Under the pieces are notes generated by a model, which ran no database searches, was not told the DNA's origin, and saw only the letters and a program-made list of their open reading frames with translations. From contig NZ_JBDPMD010000010.1 in assembly GCF_039871875.1 (NCBI RefSeq), positions 124,001 through 188,000 on the forward strand: a DNA stretch of 64,000 bases, read 5' to 3'. Both the position numbers and the translations under genes were made by a program. Shown one piece after another: positions 7,853-16,098 of the stretch. This DNA is from Sphaerisporangium sp039871875 (GTDB lineage Bacteria > Actinomycetota > Actinomycetes > Streptosporangiales > Streptosporangiaceae). Position 1 is the stretch's first letter. Every line of letters begins with the position of its first letter.

Positions 7853-9136
7853 ATGTCGCCTACGTCAGCCGGACCGCCCGAGAGACTGCTCGTGGTCGGC
7901 AGCGGTTGCCAGGTCTGCCGGGAGTACGGGCTGCGCAGCATGGCCGGGGGCTACGCCGTCACCCTGGTCGACGACGAGGCGCCCACCTGGCAGCTCGCCC
8001 ACATCCGCGGCCACATCCCCGTGTCCTTCGACGACACCGCCGCCGTGGTGCGCGCGGTCGCCGGCGCCGGCCGTTTCGACGGCGTCGTCACCTACGTCGA
8101 GCAGTACCTCGAGGTGACCGCGGCCATCGCCGAGGAGATCGGCCTGCCGCACAACAGCCTGGAGACCGTGCGCGCCTGCCGCGACAAGCTGCTCACCCGG
8201 CAGGCCCTGGACGCCGCCGGCGTGCCGTCGGCCCGTTCGGTGCCGGTCGGCTCGTTGTCGGAGGCCCTGACCGTCGCCGCCGGCATCGGCTACCCCGTCG
8301 TGGTGAAGCCCCGCAACCTCGCGGGCAGCGTCGGCGTGGTGCGCGCGAACGACGCGGCGGAGCTGGCCCGTGCCTACGACCTGTCGTCGGGGTCGCGCCT
8401 CGGCGGCGTGGACGGCCCGGTCCGGCTGCTGATCGAGGAGTACCTCGACGGGCCGCAGATCAGCGTCGAGTGCGTGAGCGTCGGCGGCACCACCGTCGTC
8501 TCCTGCGTCACCGGCCACGACGTGGAGTACCCGCCGTACTTCGAGCAGGGCGCGCACGTGGTCGACACCGCGAACCCGCTCGCCGACCCCGGCTCCCCCG
8601 CCGTGGACGTCGCCACCGCCGCACTGGACGCGCTCGGCGTCGACTGGGGCGTCACCCACACCGAGCTGCGCCTCACCTCGCGCGGCCCCCGGGTGGTCGA
8701 GGTGAACGCCAGGCTCGCGGGTGCCCGCATCCCGTACCTGTGGCGGCTCGCCTCCGGCGTGGACCTCGCGAGGGCCGCCGCGGACGCCGCTCTCGGCAAG
8801 CTCGGCGACCTCACCCCCACGCGGAAGGGCGCCGCCGCCATCAAGCACATCTACCCCGAGGCCGCCGGCGTGGTGACCCGCCTCGGCGCCGCGCCGGGAC
8901 TGGCGCGGCAGCCGTGGTTCCACGAGCTGGTGTGGGAGAAGTCACCGGGCGAGGTCGTCAAACCGCCGCCCAACGGCCTGGACGACGTCCTGGGCTCGAT
9001 GATCGTCACAGGAGAGGATGCCGAGTCCTGCCGGCGCGCCATGAAGGAGGGGATGCGGCACGTCGAGGTCGTCATCGCCGCGCCGGAGTCCTCGGCCGCG
9101 CACACGGCCGTGACGGCCGGGGAGGGGACACGATGA
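7853..9136 (+). CDS. ATP-grasp ligase (amino-acid/peptide ligase type)
   Basis: 427 residues. An N-terminal pre-ATP-grasp Rossmann part (RLLVVGSGCQVCREYGL) is followed by the ATP-grasp fold: YPVVVKPRNLAGSVGV (lysine plus glycine-rich loop), LLIEEYLDGPQISVECV and the metal-binding end THTELRLTSRGPRVVEVNAR with the E/N pair. This arrangement is that of the L-amino-acid ligase / carbamoyl-phosphate-synthase-like group, which joins a carboxylate to an amine through an acyl phosphate. The stop overlaps the ATG of the FemAB-like gene (ATGA), tying the two. In an enediyne cluster it would add or build an amino-acid-derived appendage; the substrates are unknown. Confidence 0.88.
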   Translation: MSPTSAGPPERLLVVGSGCQVCREYGLRSMAGGYAVTLVDDEAPTWQLAHIRGHIPVSFDDTAAVVRAVAGAGRFDGVVTYVEQYLEVTAAIAEEIGLPHNSLETVRACRDKLLTRQALDAAGVPSARSVPVGSLSEALTVAAGIGYPVVVKPRNLAGSVGVVRANDAAELARAYDLSSGSRLGGVDGPVRLLIEEYLDGPQISVECVSVGGTTVVSCVTGHDVEYPPYFEQGAHVVDTANPLADPGSPAVDVATAALDALGVDWGVTHTELRLTSRGPRVVEVNARLAGARIPYLWRLASGVDLARAAADAALGKLGDLTPTRKGAAAIKHIYPEAAGVVTRLGAAPGLARQPWFHELVWEKSPGEVVKPPPNGLDDVLGSMIVTGEDAESCRRAMKEGMRHVEVVIAAPESSAAHTAVTAGEGTR

Positions 9137-10197
9137 CCACCACCGCCACGTGGTACGAGCAGGTCGCCGACCTGCCGGAGGTACCCATCTGGGCCGAGCA
9201 CATCACGCTGACGCCGCACTGGGCCGCCGCCTGGGAGAAGGTCACGACCGAGCAGGTCATGGACTTCCGCCACCTGCTGCTGCGCGACGGCGACGAGGCC
9301 GAGCTGGTCTCGTACTACCTGGTCGAGCACTCGCCGTTCTGGACGGAGAACGAGCAGGTGGTCGGCGTGGACCCGGTCTGGCCCGGGCCGGTGGTGTACG
9401 CGCCCTCGCCGTACGCCGAGTACGGCGGCGCCGGGGGCAGGCGCACCGACTTCATCGCCGAGGCGGTGGACCGGGGCCTGGAGGTGACCCGCGAGTGGGG
9501 GGCCGTGGCGCTGGTGTTCAGCAACCTGACGCCGGACGTGCTGAGCCGCTGGTCGGCGATCCGCCCCACATCGATGTCGGTGCTGTTCGACGTCGCCTAC
9601 TTCGCCCCCGTGGGCAACTCCATGGAGGACTTCCTCGCCACGCGGCCGGGCTCCAACGTGCGCCGCGAGTTCCGGCGCCAGTGGCGGCGCGGCATGGACG
9701 CCGGGCTGAAGGTGCGGCGGCTGCACGGGGTCGAGATGGTCGAGGTGCTGGACGAGTTCGCCGCCCTCACCGTGGACACCTCCGCCGCGCACGGCTACAA
9801 CATGTACGGCGCGGACCTGTTCCACGCGGTCGCCGAGGTGCCCGGGTCCATCATGCTGGCCGCCGAGCACGACGGCAGCCTCGCCGGCGGCTTCCTGTGC
9901 CTGCGCCACGGCAACCGGCTGTCGGCGTGGACGGCCGGCATCGACTACCCCCGGCTGCGCACCCTGCACACCTACGGCACGCTGGCGTACGAGGCGGTGT
10001 CCTACGCCGTGGACAGCGGCGCCGCCATCATCGACATGGGCCGATCCAACCACCTGTACAAGCAGCGTCTCGGCCTCAGCGGCGTGGACCTGTACGCCGC
10101 CTGCTACCTCGCCGAGGACGACTACAACATCCAGGCGTCGCTCACCGAGCTGCACATCCGGCTGATCGCGCGCAACCACGCCGGGCGGCGGCCGTGA
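9133..10197 (+). CDS. FemAB/GNAT-fold (BioF2-like) transferase
   Basis: 354 residues. The central motif NVRREFRRQWRRGMDAGLKV and the C-terminal AWTAGIDYPRLRTLHTYGTL with IDMGRSNHLYKQRLGL match the double-GNAT FemAB/PF13480 family (R-N-R-R-x-x-R-x-x and late D-G-x-x-K-x-R-x-G). Such enzymes transfer an acyl or aminoacyl group, often from aminoacyl-tRNA. The ATG overlaps the ATP-grasp stop, and its own stop overlaps the MFS GTG. Together with the tRNA-synthetase-like gene at 29632, this raises the possibility of tRNA-dependent amide formation. CoA thioester use is the alternative. Confidence 0.82.
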   Translation: MTTTATWYEQVADLPEVPIWAEHITLTPHWAAAWEKVTTEQVMDFRHLLLRDGDEAELVSYYLVEHSPFWTENEQVVGVDPVWPGPVVYAPSPYAEYGGAGGRRTDFIAEAVDRGLEVTREWGAVALVFSNLTPDVLSRWSAIRPTSMSVLFDVAYFAPVGNSMEDFLATRPGSNVRREFRRQWRRGMDAGLKVRRLHGVEMVEVLDEFAALTVDTSAAHGYNMYGADLFHAVAEVPGSIMLAAEHDGSLAGGFLCLRHGNRLSAWTAGIDYPRLRTLHTYGTLAYEAVSYAVDSGAAIIDMGRSNHLYKQRLGLSGVDLYAACYLAEDDYNIQASLTELHIRLIARNHAGRRP

Positions 10198-11426
10198 CCG
10201 TCGGGAGCAAGGGGTACCGGTCGCGGTTCGCCCTGATCATCGTCGCCATCGCGGGGATGAACATCGGGTACACCGCGATCCTGCCGTTCCTGCCGCAGCT
10301 CCAGGGCGAGCTCGGGCTCGGGCCCGTCATGCTCACGGTGTTCCTGCTGGCCTACCCGGTGGCGAAGATCATCAGCCAGTGGGCGCTCGGCGGGCGGCTG
10401 ACCGACCGGTGGGGCCCGGCCCCGACGGCCGCGGTCGCCTGGATCGGCGGGGCGGCCGGCATGGGGCTCATCGCGGTGGCGGACGGCGCGGACCTGGCCG
10501 TCGCCGGGCGGCTGGTCTGGGGCGTCGGCACCGGGCTCGGCATCCCGGCGATCTACCGCGCCACCGGCATGATCGCGGACCACTACCAGGTGCCGGTCGC
10601 CCGCCTGCGCTCCATCGTCGGCGCCGGCGCGGTGCTCACCCTGGCCATGGGCCCGGCCGTCGCGGGCGTCGTGCACCTGTTCGCCGGGTACCGGGTGGTG
10701 CTGCTCGTCGGCGCGGCGCTCAGCCTCGCCGGGGCGGGCACCGTGGCGTACGCCATGCGGCTCCCCGCCGCGGCGGCCCCGCGGGCGGCGACCGCCGGCG
10801 AGAGCACCCCGGCGTCCGCCGGGCGGCGGGGCTGGGCGTTGCCACTGTTCGTCTTCGCGTTGTACGAGCTGATCCTCAACCTGCTGTTCGCCGCGAGCGA
10901 GCCGCTGGTGCCGCTGTACGTCGCGGGCGGCGAGGAGGACCCCACCGGCAAGTCGGCGCTGATCCTCGGGGTGGGCCTCGCCGTGTGGGTGGTGTCCACG
11001 CTGCTCAGCGCGCGGGTGCCCGAACGGCTGCGCTCACCGGCGGCGGGCACGGTCAGCCTGCTGGTGCTCGCCGGGTCGTGCCTCGCCATGTCCGAGATCG
11101 GCGACCTCGGCATCGGCCTGATCGCGTTCGTGGTGTTCATGGTCGCCCAGGGCCACGGCTACCTGGTGGCCAGGGACGGCATCGACAAGTACACCGACGC
11201 CTCAGGCACCGTGTGGGGCCGGTTCAACGCCATCGCCGACGTGGGCTTCCTGGCCGGCCCTGTGCTCGCGGTCGCCGCGCACAGCATGGTGGGCCACCTC
11301 GCGTTCCCCGTGGTCGGCGTGGTCGCCCTGGTCGCCGCCGCGGCGTTCGCCTACGCCGCCGGCCGCCTGCACCGCGCCGTCACGGTACTGCCGCAACCGG
11401 TCCCCGAGCTGTCCAGCCGGGTGTGA
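10194..11426 (+). CDS. MFS exporter, 12 membrane segments
   Basis: 410 residues with about 12 helices; the first loop LGGRLTDRWGPAPTA is the MFS motif A. The GTG start overlaps the FemAB-like stop (GTGA). It lies last in the operon after biosynthetic genes, so export of the product or an intermediate is the simplest role. It is separate from the DrrAB-type pump, so the cluster encodes two exporters. Confidence 0.92.
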   Translation: MTVGSKGYRSRFALIIVAIAGMNIGYTAILPFLPQLQGELGLGPVMLTVFLLAYPVAKIISQWALGGRLTDRWGPAPTAAVAWIGGAAGMGLIAVADGADLAVAGRLVWGVGTGLGIPAIYRATGMIADHYQVPVARLRSIVGAGAVLTLAMGPAVAGVVHLFAGYRVVLLVGAALSLAGAGTVAYAMRLPAAAAPRAATAGESTPASAGRRGWALPLFVFALYELILNLLFAASEPLVPLYVAGGEEDPTGKSALILGVGLAVWVVSTLLSARVPERLRSPAAGTVSLLVLAGSCLAMSEIGDLGIGLIAFVVFMVAQGHGYLVARDGIDKYTDASGTVWGRFNAIADVGFLAGPVLAVAAHSMVGHLAFPVVGVVALVAAAAFAYAAGRLHRAVTVLPQPVPELSSRV

Positions 11427-11516
11427 CCCGCACGTCCACGTCACCGAAGCGTCCAGGCGGGAGGGAATCCACTTGCTACGGTGGGACACATGAAGGTCCA
11501 GGTCCGGAGCGGAGAG

Positions 11517-12095
11517 ATGACGGACTCGGAGCTACCCGACTGGTTGATTCCTCCCCCTGAGGGGTTCCACGCCGAGGACCTCGATCACCTTCCGGGTTTG
11601 CCCGCGCACACAGAGTTGATCGATGGAAGCCTGGTGCTCGTCGGCCCGCAGGAAGACTTCCACACTCTGATGCTGTATCTGCTCGAGAGCGGCCTTCGCC
11701 GCACGGTTCCGGCCGATCTGCGGGTGCGTCGCGAGATGAGCGTGGTGCTGGGGCCACGCCAGCGGCCGGAGCCGGACGTCGTGGTCCTGCACGCCAGAGG
11801 GATCCGTGGCCCCGGGGTCACGGCCTACCGTGCCGAAGATGTGGTCCTCGCGATCGAGGTGGTCTCGCCCGAGTCGGAGGAGCGCGACCGCAAGCGCAAG
11901 CCGCAGTTGTACGCGGAGGCGGGCATCCCTCATTTCTGGCTGGTCGAGACCTGCGAGGGGCATCCTTCGGTGAACGTGTACGAGCTGGACGCCACGACGC
12001 GCGCCTACGTCCTGTCCGGAAGCCACCAGGGGCGCGTACGGATCACGGTGCCGTTCGACATCGACATCGACCTGACGGAGATCGACAGGCTCTGA
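11517..12095 (+). CDS. Uma2 family (DUF820) restriction-endonuclease-fold protein
   Basis: 192 residues from the ATG at 11517, which has GGAG 7 bases upstream (ATG 11490 is a possible longer start). The PD-(D/E)XK core is visible: HTELIDGSLV, EPDVVVLHARG, VVLAIEVVSPESEERDRKRK and LYAEAGIPHFWLVE. Uma2 proteins are numerous in actinomycetes and their role is unsettled. It lacks the shared cluster promoter element and sits between two cluster operons, so it may be an insertion rather than a pathway gene. Confidence 0.9.
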   Translation: MTDSELPDWLIPPPEGFHAEDLDHLPGLPAHTELIDGSLVLVGPQEDFHTLMLYLLESGLRRTVPADLRVRREMSVVLGPRQRPEPDVVVLHARGIRGPGVTAYRAEDVVLAIEVVSPESEERDRKRKPQLYAEAGIPHFWLVETCEGHPSVNVYELDATTRAYVLSGSHQGRVRITVPFDIDIDLTEIDRL

Positions 12096-12104
12096 ACCGC
12101 GGAC

Positions 12105-12129
12105 GGCCGTCCGGCCGTGCCGGACGGCC
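12105..12129. terminator. Bidirectional hairpin between convergent genes
   Basis: GGCCGTCCGGC (12105-12115) pairs with GCCGGACGGCC (12119-12129) around CGT, an 11-bp perfect stem located between the stop of the Uma2 gene and the stop of the MDMPI-fold gene. There is no T-run. It likely serves both strands. Confidence 0.6.
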
Positions 12130-12138
12130 GCCTCCAGG

Positions 12139-12747
12139 TCAGACGGTCTCGTGGGACAGGCCGAGGCCGGGCTGGCGGCCTGAGACCTGGAGCAGGACGT
12201 CCCAGCAGTCGTCCCCGGTGCGGAAGGCGTCCGGCAGCCAGCGGCCGCAGGCGGCGCCGAGGGTGCCCCGGCATTCGGGGCGGTAGGGCACGCCGACGCT
12301 GGAGTACAGGTCCCAGGCGTGGAGGTGCCATTCGAGCGCGCAGAACGCCGCGTAGTCCCCCACCGTCCACGGGTGGCCGTTCATGGGGAACAGGGGCAGG
12401 TCCCAGGCGCGGGGCAGCCGGGAGACGAAGTTCCTCGCCGCCAGGCCGAACTGCGCGACCCGCACCAGGGGGGACGCGGGCGGCAGGCTCGCGATCCGCC
12501 GGGCGTTGTGCGCGGCGATGTCGTCGTGCACCAGCAGCGGGCCGGCGTACTCGTCGAAGAGGCAGTCAAGGAAGCGGTTGTAGTCCTCCCCGATGCAGTA
12601 GAGGTGGTTCAGCAGGTCGGCGGCGTCCCACTCCTCGCAGGGAGTGGGACGTCCCCAGTCGTCGTCCGACATGTTCGAGGCGATGCTCTCGATCGCCTCG
12701 GCGCCCGCGAGGCAGGCGCCGAGCACGTCGTCGCTGAGGAACCGCAT
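12139..12747 (-). CDS. MDMPI/DinB-fold protein (mycothiol-dependent maleylpyruvate isomerase family)
   Basis: 202 residues. GRPTPCEEWDAADLLNHL is the hallmark metal-binding first helix (the W-x-x-P-T-P-C-x-x-W-x-x-x-x-x-x-x-H pattern), and a later EWHLHAWDL helix supplies further His ligands. The family contains mycothiol-S-transferases and isomerases. It starts 4 bases after the radical SAM stop without its own ribosome site, so it is translationally coupled. A thiol-transfer or detoxification role would fit a reactive enediyne, but this is inference. Confidence 0.8.
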   Translation of the reverse strand: MRFLSDDVLGACLAGAEAIESIASNMSDDDWGRPTPCEEWDAADLLNHLYCIGEDYNRFLDCLFDEYAGPLLVHDDIAAHNARRIASLPPASPLVRVAQFGLAARNFVSRLPRAWDLPLFPMNGHPWTVGDYAAFCALEWHLHAWDLYSSVGVPYRPECRGTLGAACGRWLPDAFRTGDDCWDVLLQVSGRQPGLGLSHETV

Positions 12748-12751
12748 CGGA

Positions 12752-14065
12752 TCAGTGCTGCGAGCACAGCGACTTGCAGGCGGAGCAGCCCCCGGTGACC
12801 CCGCAGCCGCCGGGGTCGGCGTCCTGGATGGACTTCACCGCGACACCCACGGCCGCGCCGACGGGCTCGGGCTCCACGGCGGTCACCCTGGCCAGCGCGG
12901 GCGGCGTCACGTTGTACACCTCGCGCAGGTCCACCTTCTCGCCGGCCAGCTCGGCCGGGATGGTCTCGCACAGGCAGGCCAGGTTGTAGCGGCGCTCCAC
13001 GATGTACGGGGACTCGTGCAGCAGCCGGTAGAAGTCCTGCCCCACCACGCGGGCGCGGTCGCCCGGGAGCTGGCTCTCCAGGACCGCGATGCGGGGGCTG
13101 AGGTAGCCCTGCACGGTGACGACCGCCTTGCAGGTGCCGAGCGTGCAGCTCGTCGGGGACAGCAGCCCCGCCACGGCGTCGGCCTGCGCGTCGGTCATGT
13201 CGTACGACGGGTCGCCGAACGTGCGGCCGTTGTGCTGCATCATCTCGACGAGCTGGGCCAGGCCGTGCTTCTCGGCGAACGGCACCAGGGTCTCCAGCAC
13301 GTCGTCGGCGTTGCGCCGCTCCACGCAGACCTCGATGCCGATGCGCTCACGCGGCACGTGCTCCATCAGCGTCTGCAGGCCGAGCGGCACCGGCACGCCG
13401 TCCACCTGGCCGTACGCGTGGCGGCGCTCGGGTACGCCGAGCAGGCGGGCGGCCAGCTTGGAGTCCGGCGTCCAGTACTTGGAGTACAGGTAGACCGGGT
13501 AGTCGGCGAGCTTCTTGGCGGCCTCCAGCGGGCTGAGGCCCCAAGTGCGGCGGCTGAGGTCCTCGTCGCCGAAGATCATGCCGTTGGTGAACACGATGGC
13601 CGGGAGGTCCAGGTCGCGGCAGGCCTCCAGGAAGCGCCACCAGCCCTTGTCCAGCGTCGGCTCCCCCTCACCCGGCACGTAGACGTACTGGGCGCCGAGG
13701 GCGGCCGCCTGGGCCAGCAGGTCGTCACGCTCGTCGGCGTTCAGCTCGTTGGGCTTGCGCTTGCGGTCGGTGAAGCACACACCGCAGTCGGCGTTGCACA
13801 CCCCCGTCATCATCAGCACCAGGAACGCCAGGCTCTCCGCGCGCCGGGAGGCCGCGAGCTCCGCCACCTCGGCCGGCGAGGCGCTCTTCAGGCTGTCGTG
13901 GAACGTCCGCCAGGTGGGCCTGCCGCGCATGAAGCCCGCGACCAGATCCGTGTAGCCCTGGGCGTAATCCGCGGCGATGTTCCCGGCGGTCGCCCGCATC
14001 CAGGTCGTCTCCGATATCTGTTGCACCGGGAACCGACGGTCGACGGATTCACTGCACCCACCCAT
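12752..14065 (-). CDS. Radical SAM enzyme with Cys-rich C-terminus
   Basis: 437 residues. The [4Fe-4S] motif is C90-x3-C94-x2-C97 in GVCNADCGVCFTD, followed by YVYVPGEGEPTLD, the glycine-rich SAM-binding strand. Additional cysteines occur in SPTSCTLGTCKA and LACLC, and a dense cluster in the last 20 residues (GGCGVTGGCSACKSLC) suggests auxiliary iron-sulfur ligands, as in SPASM/twitch-like enzymes, although the spacing is not a textbook SPASM. GGAGGA lies 5 bases before the ATG. The promoter carries the shared cluster element. The reaction cannot be named. Confidence 0.9.
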   Translation of the reverse strand: MGGCSESVDRRFPVQQISETTWMRATAGNIAADYAQGYTDLVAGFMRGRPTWRTFHDSLKSASPAEVAELAASRRAESLAFLVLMMTGVCNADCGVCFTDRKRKPNELNADERDDLLAQAAALGAQYVYVPGEGEPTLDKGWWRFLEACRDLDLPAIVFTNGMIFGDEDLSRRTWGLSPLEAAKKLADYPVYLYSKYWTPDSKLAARLLGVPERRHAYGQVDGVPVPLGLQTLMEHVPRERIGIEVCVERRNADDVLETLVPFAEKHGLAQLVEMMQHNGRTFGDPSYDMTDAQADAVAGLLSPTSCTLGTCKAVVTVQGYLSPRIAVLESQLPGDRARVVGQDFYRLLHESPYIVERRYNLACLCETIPAELAGEKVDLREVYNVTPPALARVTAVEPEPVGAAVGVAVKSIQDADPGGCGVTGGCSACKSLCSQH

Positions 14066-14119
14066 GAGACTCCTCCGTTTTTCGCTGAAGAATGCCTTTC
14101 AGGCGTTCTCTCTGGTCGG

Positions 14120-14163
14120 AATCTACGGCGGGAAATCTGACGTGCTCTTCTCGCGGATTGCCC
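14120..14163 (-). promoter_or_regulatory. Cluster promoter with shared element, drives the radical SAM unit
   Basis: In gene sense GGCAATCCGCGAGAAG (14162 down to 14147) is followed 21 bases later by TAGATT (14125 down to 14120). The ATG is at 14065. A degenerate second half (AGGCGCTAA at 14171) suggests a decayed palindrome like that at 2284-2325. Confidence 0.62.
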
Positions 14164-14260
14164 ATCGAACAGGCGCTAAATGCCTGCTGGGAGGCGGCTT
14201 GGGACAGGCGAGGGCGACCGCCCGCGCGGGATCCGCGGGGGCGGTCGCCCTGGGTCGGTG

Positions 14261-15604
14261 CTATGTGGTGACCGGTGCCTGCGCCTGCGCCGGGGACTTC
14301 TCCCCGAGCTTGGCGCCCACCTGGCGGAAATCCACGTCCGGTGAGATGCCGCGCACGGTCCCTTCCAGGATCAGCAGCGACATCAGCGGGAACGCGAAGT
14401 CCGAGGCGGCGTAGATGCCGTGCTCACGCTGGAGGTCGAACATCTTGTTGCCGAAGGAGAACATGTCGAACTGGACACCCGAGCCGACCATGGTGTTCAC
14501 CAGGTCCTCCACGGCCGCCACGAACGCCGCCACGTCGGTGTCGTCGCCGACGTGGACCGCGCTCTCCAGCACGATCTCGCCGCAGCGGCGGCCGTCGCCG
14601 GCCCGCAGCCGCATCCAGTACTCCCCCATCAGGCGGCGCACCCGGTCGGGGAGCTGCACCGAGTACCCGGCGTCCAGGATCACCACACGGGCGTCCTTGG
14701 TCAGGTACAGGTTGCCCGGGTGCAGGTCGCAGTGCACGAAGCCGTCCACGAACATCATCTTCTGCGCCGCGGCCAGCACGGTGCCCGCGAGCCTCGCCCG
14801 CACGCCGTACGGCAGGTCCTCGGCCGTGGTGGCGTCCAGGTCGGGGATGTAGTCGAACACCAGGCACTCGGGGCGGGAGTGCTCCCCGATCAGGGTCGGC
14901 ACCTGGACGTCCTTGACGGGCTTGAGTATGCCGCGCATGCGCACGGAGTTGGCGGCCTCCTTGGCGAAGTCGAGCTGGCCGAGGATCGCCGCGCTGACGT
15001 ACCCGGCGAGCTCGCCGACCGGCATGCCGCCCATCTTGGCGGAACGCTCGGCCAGGCCGACCATGCGCCGCACGAGGTCCAGGTCGGCGCGCATGCGCGC
15101 GTCGATGCCCGGTCGCTTGAGCTTCAGCGCCACGACCTTGCCGTCGGCCTGCACCGCGCGGTAGACGCACGCGATGCTGCCGCTGGCCACCGGCGTCTCG
15201 TCGACGGTCGGGAACAGTTTCTCCAGCTCCGAGCCGTACGCCGCGCGCAGCGCCTTGCGCGACCGGCGCACCGACATCGGCGCGACCCCGTCGTGCAGGA
15301 CCGACAGCGCGTCGCACAGCTCGGGCGGCAGCGCGTCCCTGCGGCTGCCGGCGATCTGCCCGTACTTGACGTACGTCGGGCCGAGCGCCTGGAGCATCCG
15401 CACGACGCGCCGGTAGAAGAAGGCCCGGGCCCTGGCCTTGCCGCGCACGGCCCGGACCGCGGCGACGGCCACCAGGGCCGGGATCATGTAGGCGGCGGCG
15501 ACGGTGCCGGCCACGGCCACGCGCGCCAGTGTCCTCGGCAGGGACACCCGGCTGCTCCTGGGCCGCCGGGACGCGGGCGCGTACATTCTCGCGAGTTCGT
15601 ACAT
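14261..15604 (-). CDS. UbiB/ABC1/AarF family atypical kinase
   Basis: 447 residues with an N-terminal membrane helix (VAVAGTVAAAYMIPALVAVA). The family KxGQ motif is K80-Q83 in YVKYGQIAG, the modified glycine-rich loop is VASGSIACVYRA, the catalytic loop is HCDLHPGN from H291, and the metal-binding DFG reads DAG in VVILDAGYS. Known members support ubiquinone biosynthesis or act as lipid/quinone-linked ATPases. It is third in the unit after the methyltransferase and the SnoaL-like gene. A role in handling a hydrophobic pathway intermediate is a guess. Confidence 0.9.
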   Translation of the reverse strand: MYELARMYAPASRRPRSSRVSLPRTLARVAVAGTVAAAYMIPALVAVAAVRAVRGKARARAFFYRRVVRMLQALGPTYVKYGQIAGSRRDALPPELCDALSVLHDGVAPMSVRRSRKALRAAYGSELEKLFPTVDETPVASGSIACVYRAVQADGKVVALKLKRPGIDARMRADLDLVRRMVGLAERSAKMGGMPVGELAGYVSAAILGQLDFAKEAANSVRMRGILKPVKDVQVPTLIGEHSRPECLVFDYIPDLDATTAEDLPYGVRARLAGTVLAAAQKMMFVDGFVHCDLHPGNLYLTKDARVVILDAGYSVQLPDRVRRLMGEYWMRLRAGDGRRCGEIVLESAVHVGDDTDVAAFVAAVEDLVNTMVGSGVQFDMFSFGNKMFDLQREHGIYAASDFAFPLMSLLILEGTVRGISPDVDFRQVGAKLGEKSPAQAQAPVTT

Positions 15605-15615
15605 GGTGGGATGTC

Positions 15616-16044
15616 TCAGGCCGTCGCCGCCAGGAGCTCCTCGGGGATGAGGCCGAGCTGCTGCAGCAGCGCCAGCCCGTCGGCCGTCCCCCAGTGCTCG
15701 ATGACCTTGCCGTCGGCGATGCGGACCATGCCCTGCAGGGCGATGGACACTTCCTTGCCGGTCGGCGGCATGCCGAGGAACGAGCCGGTGTGCGTGCCGG
15801 TGAGGGTCATCACCGAGCAGACCAGGTCGCCCTCGGCCACCATGTGCTCGACGTTCATCTTCAGGTCGGGGAAGGCGTCCATGACCATCTGCATGGCGCC
15901 GCCGACGGTCTGGGCGTCCAGCACCTCGCCGCGCGAGTAGTGCACCATGTCGGGCGACCAGTACTGCATCATCCGCGGCAGGTCACCGCTGTTCCACGCG
16001 TCCATGAGGTTGCGGACGAGCGCCTTGTTCTCGGCTGTCGACAT
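15616..16044 (-). CDS. SnoaL-like / NTF2-fold protein
   Basis: 142 residues (NKALVRNLMDAWNSGDLPRMM, FLGMPPTGKEVSIALQGMVRI, DGKVIEHWGTADGLALLQQ), the SnoaL-like polyketide cyclase group. GGAGGA lies 3 bases before the ATG. It resembles the protein at 2382-2852 in the MPPTGK core but belongs to a different operon, between a methyltransferase and a UbiB-like kinase. It is likely a cyclase-like or accessory enzyme of the pathway. Confidence 0.88.
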   Translation of the reverse strand: MSTAENKALVRNLMDAWNSGDLPRMMQYWSPDMVHYSRGEVLDAQTVGGAMQMVMDAFPDLKMNVEHMVAEGDLVCSVMTLTGTHTGSFLGMPPTGKEVSIALQGMVRIADGKVIEHWGTADGLALLQQLGLIPEELLAATA

Positions 16045-16098
16045 GGTTCCTCCTGCGTTTCTCTTTCCGTGGGAATGGGTCAGAGGCGGGGCCTCTGG

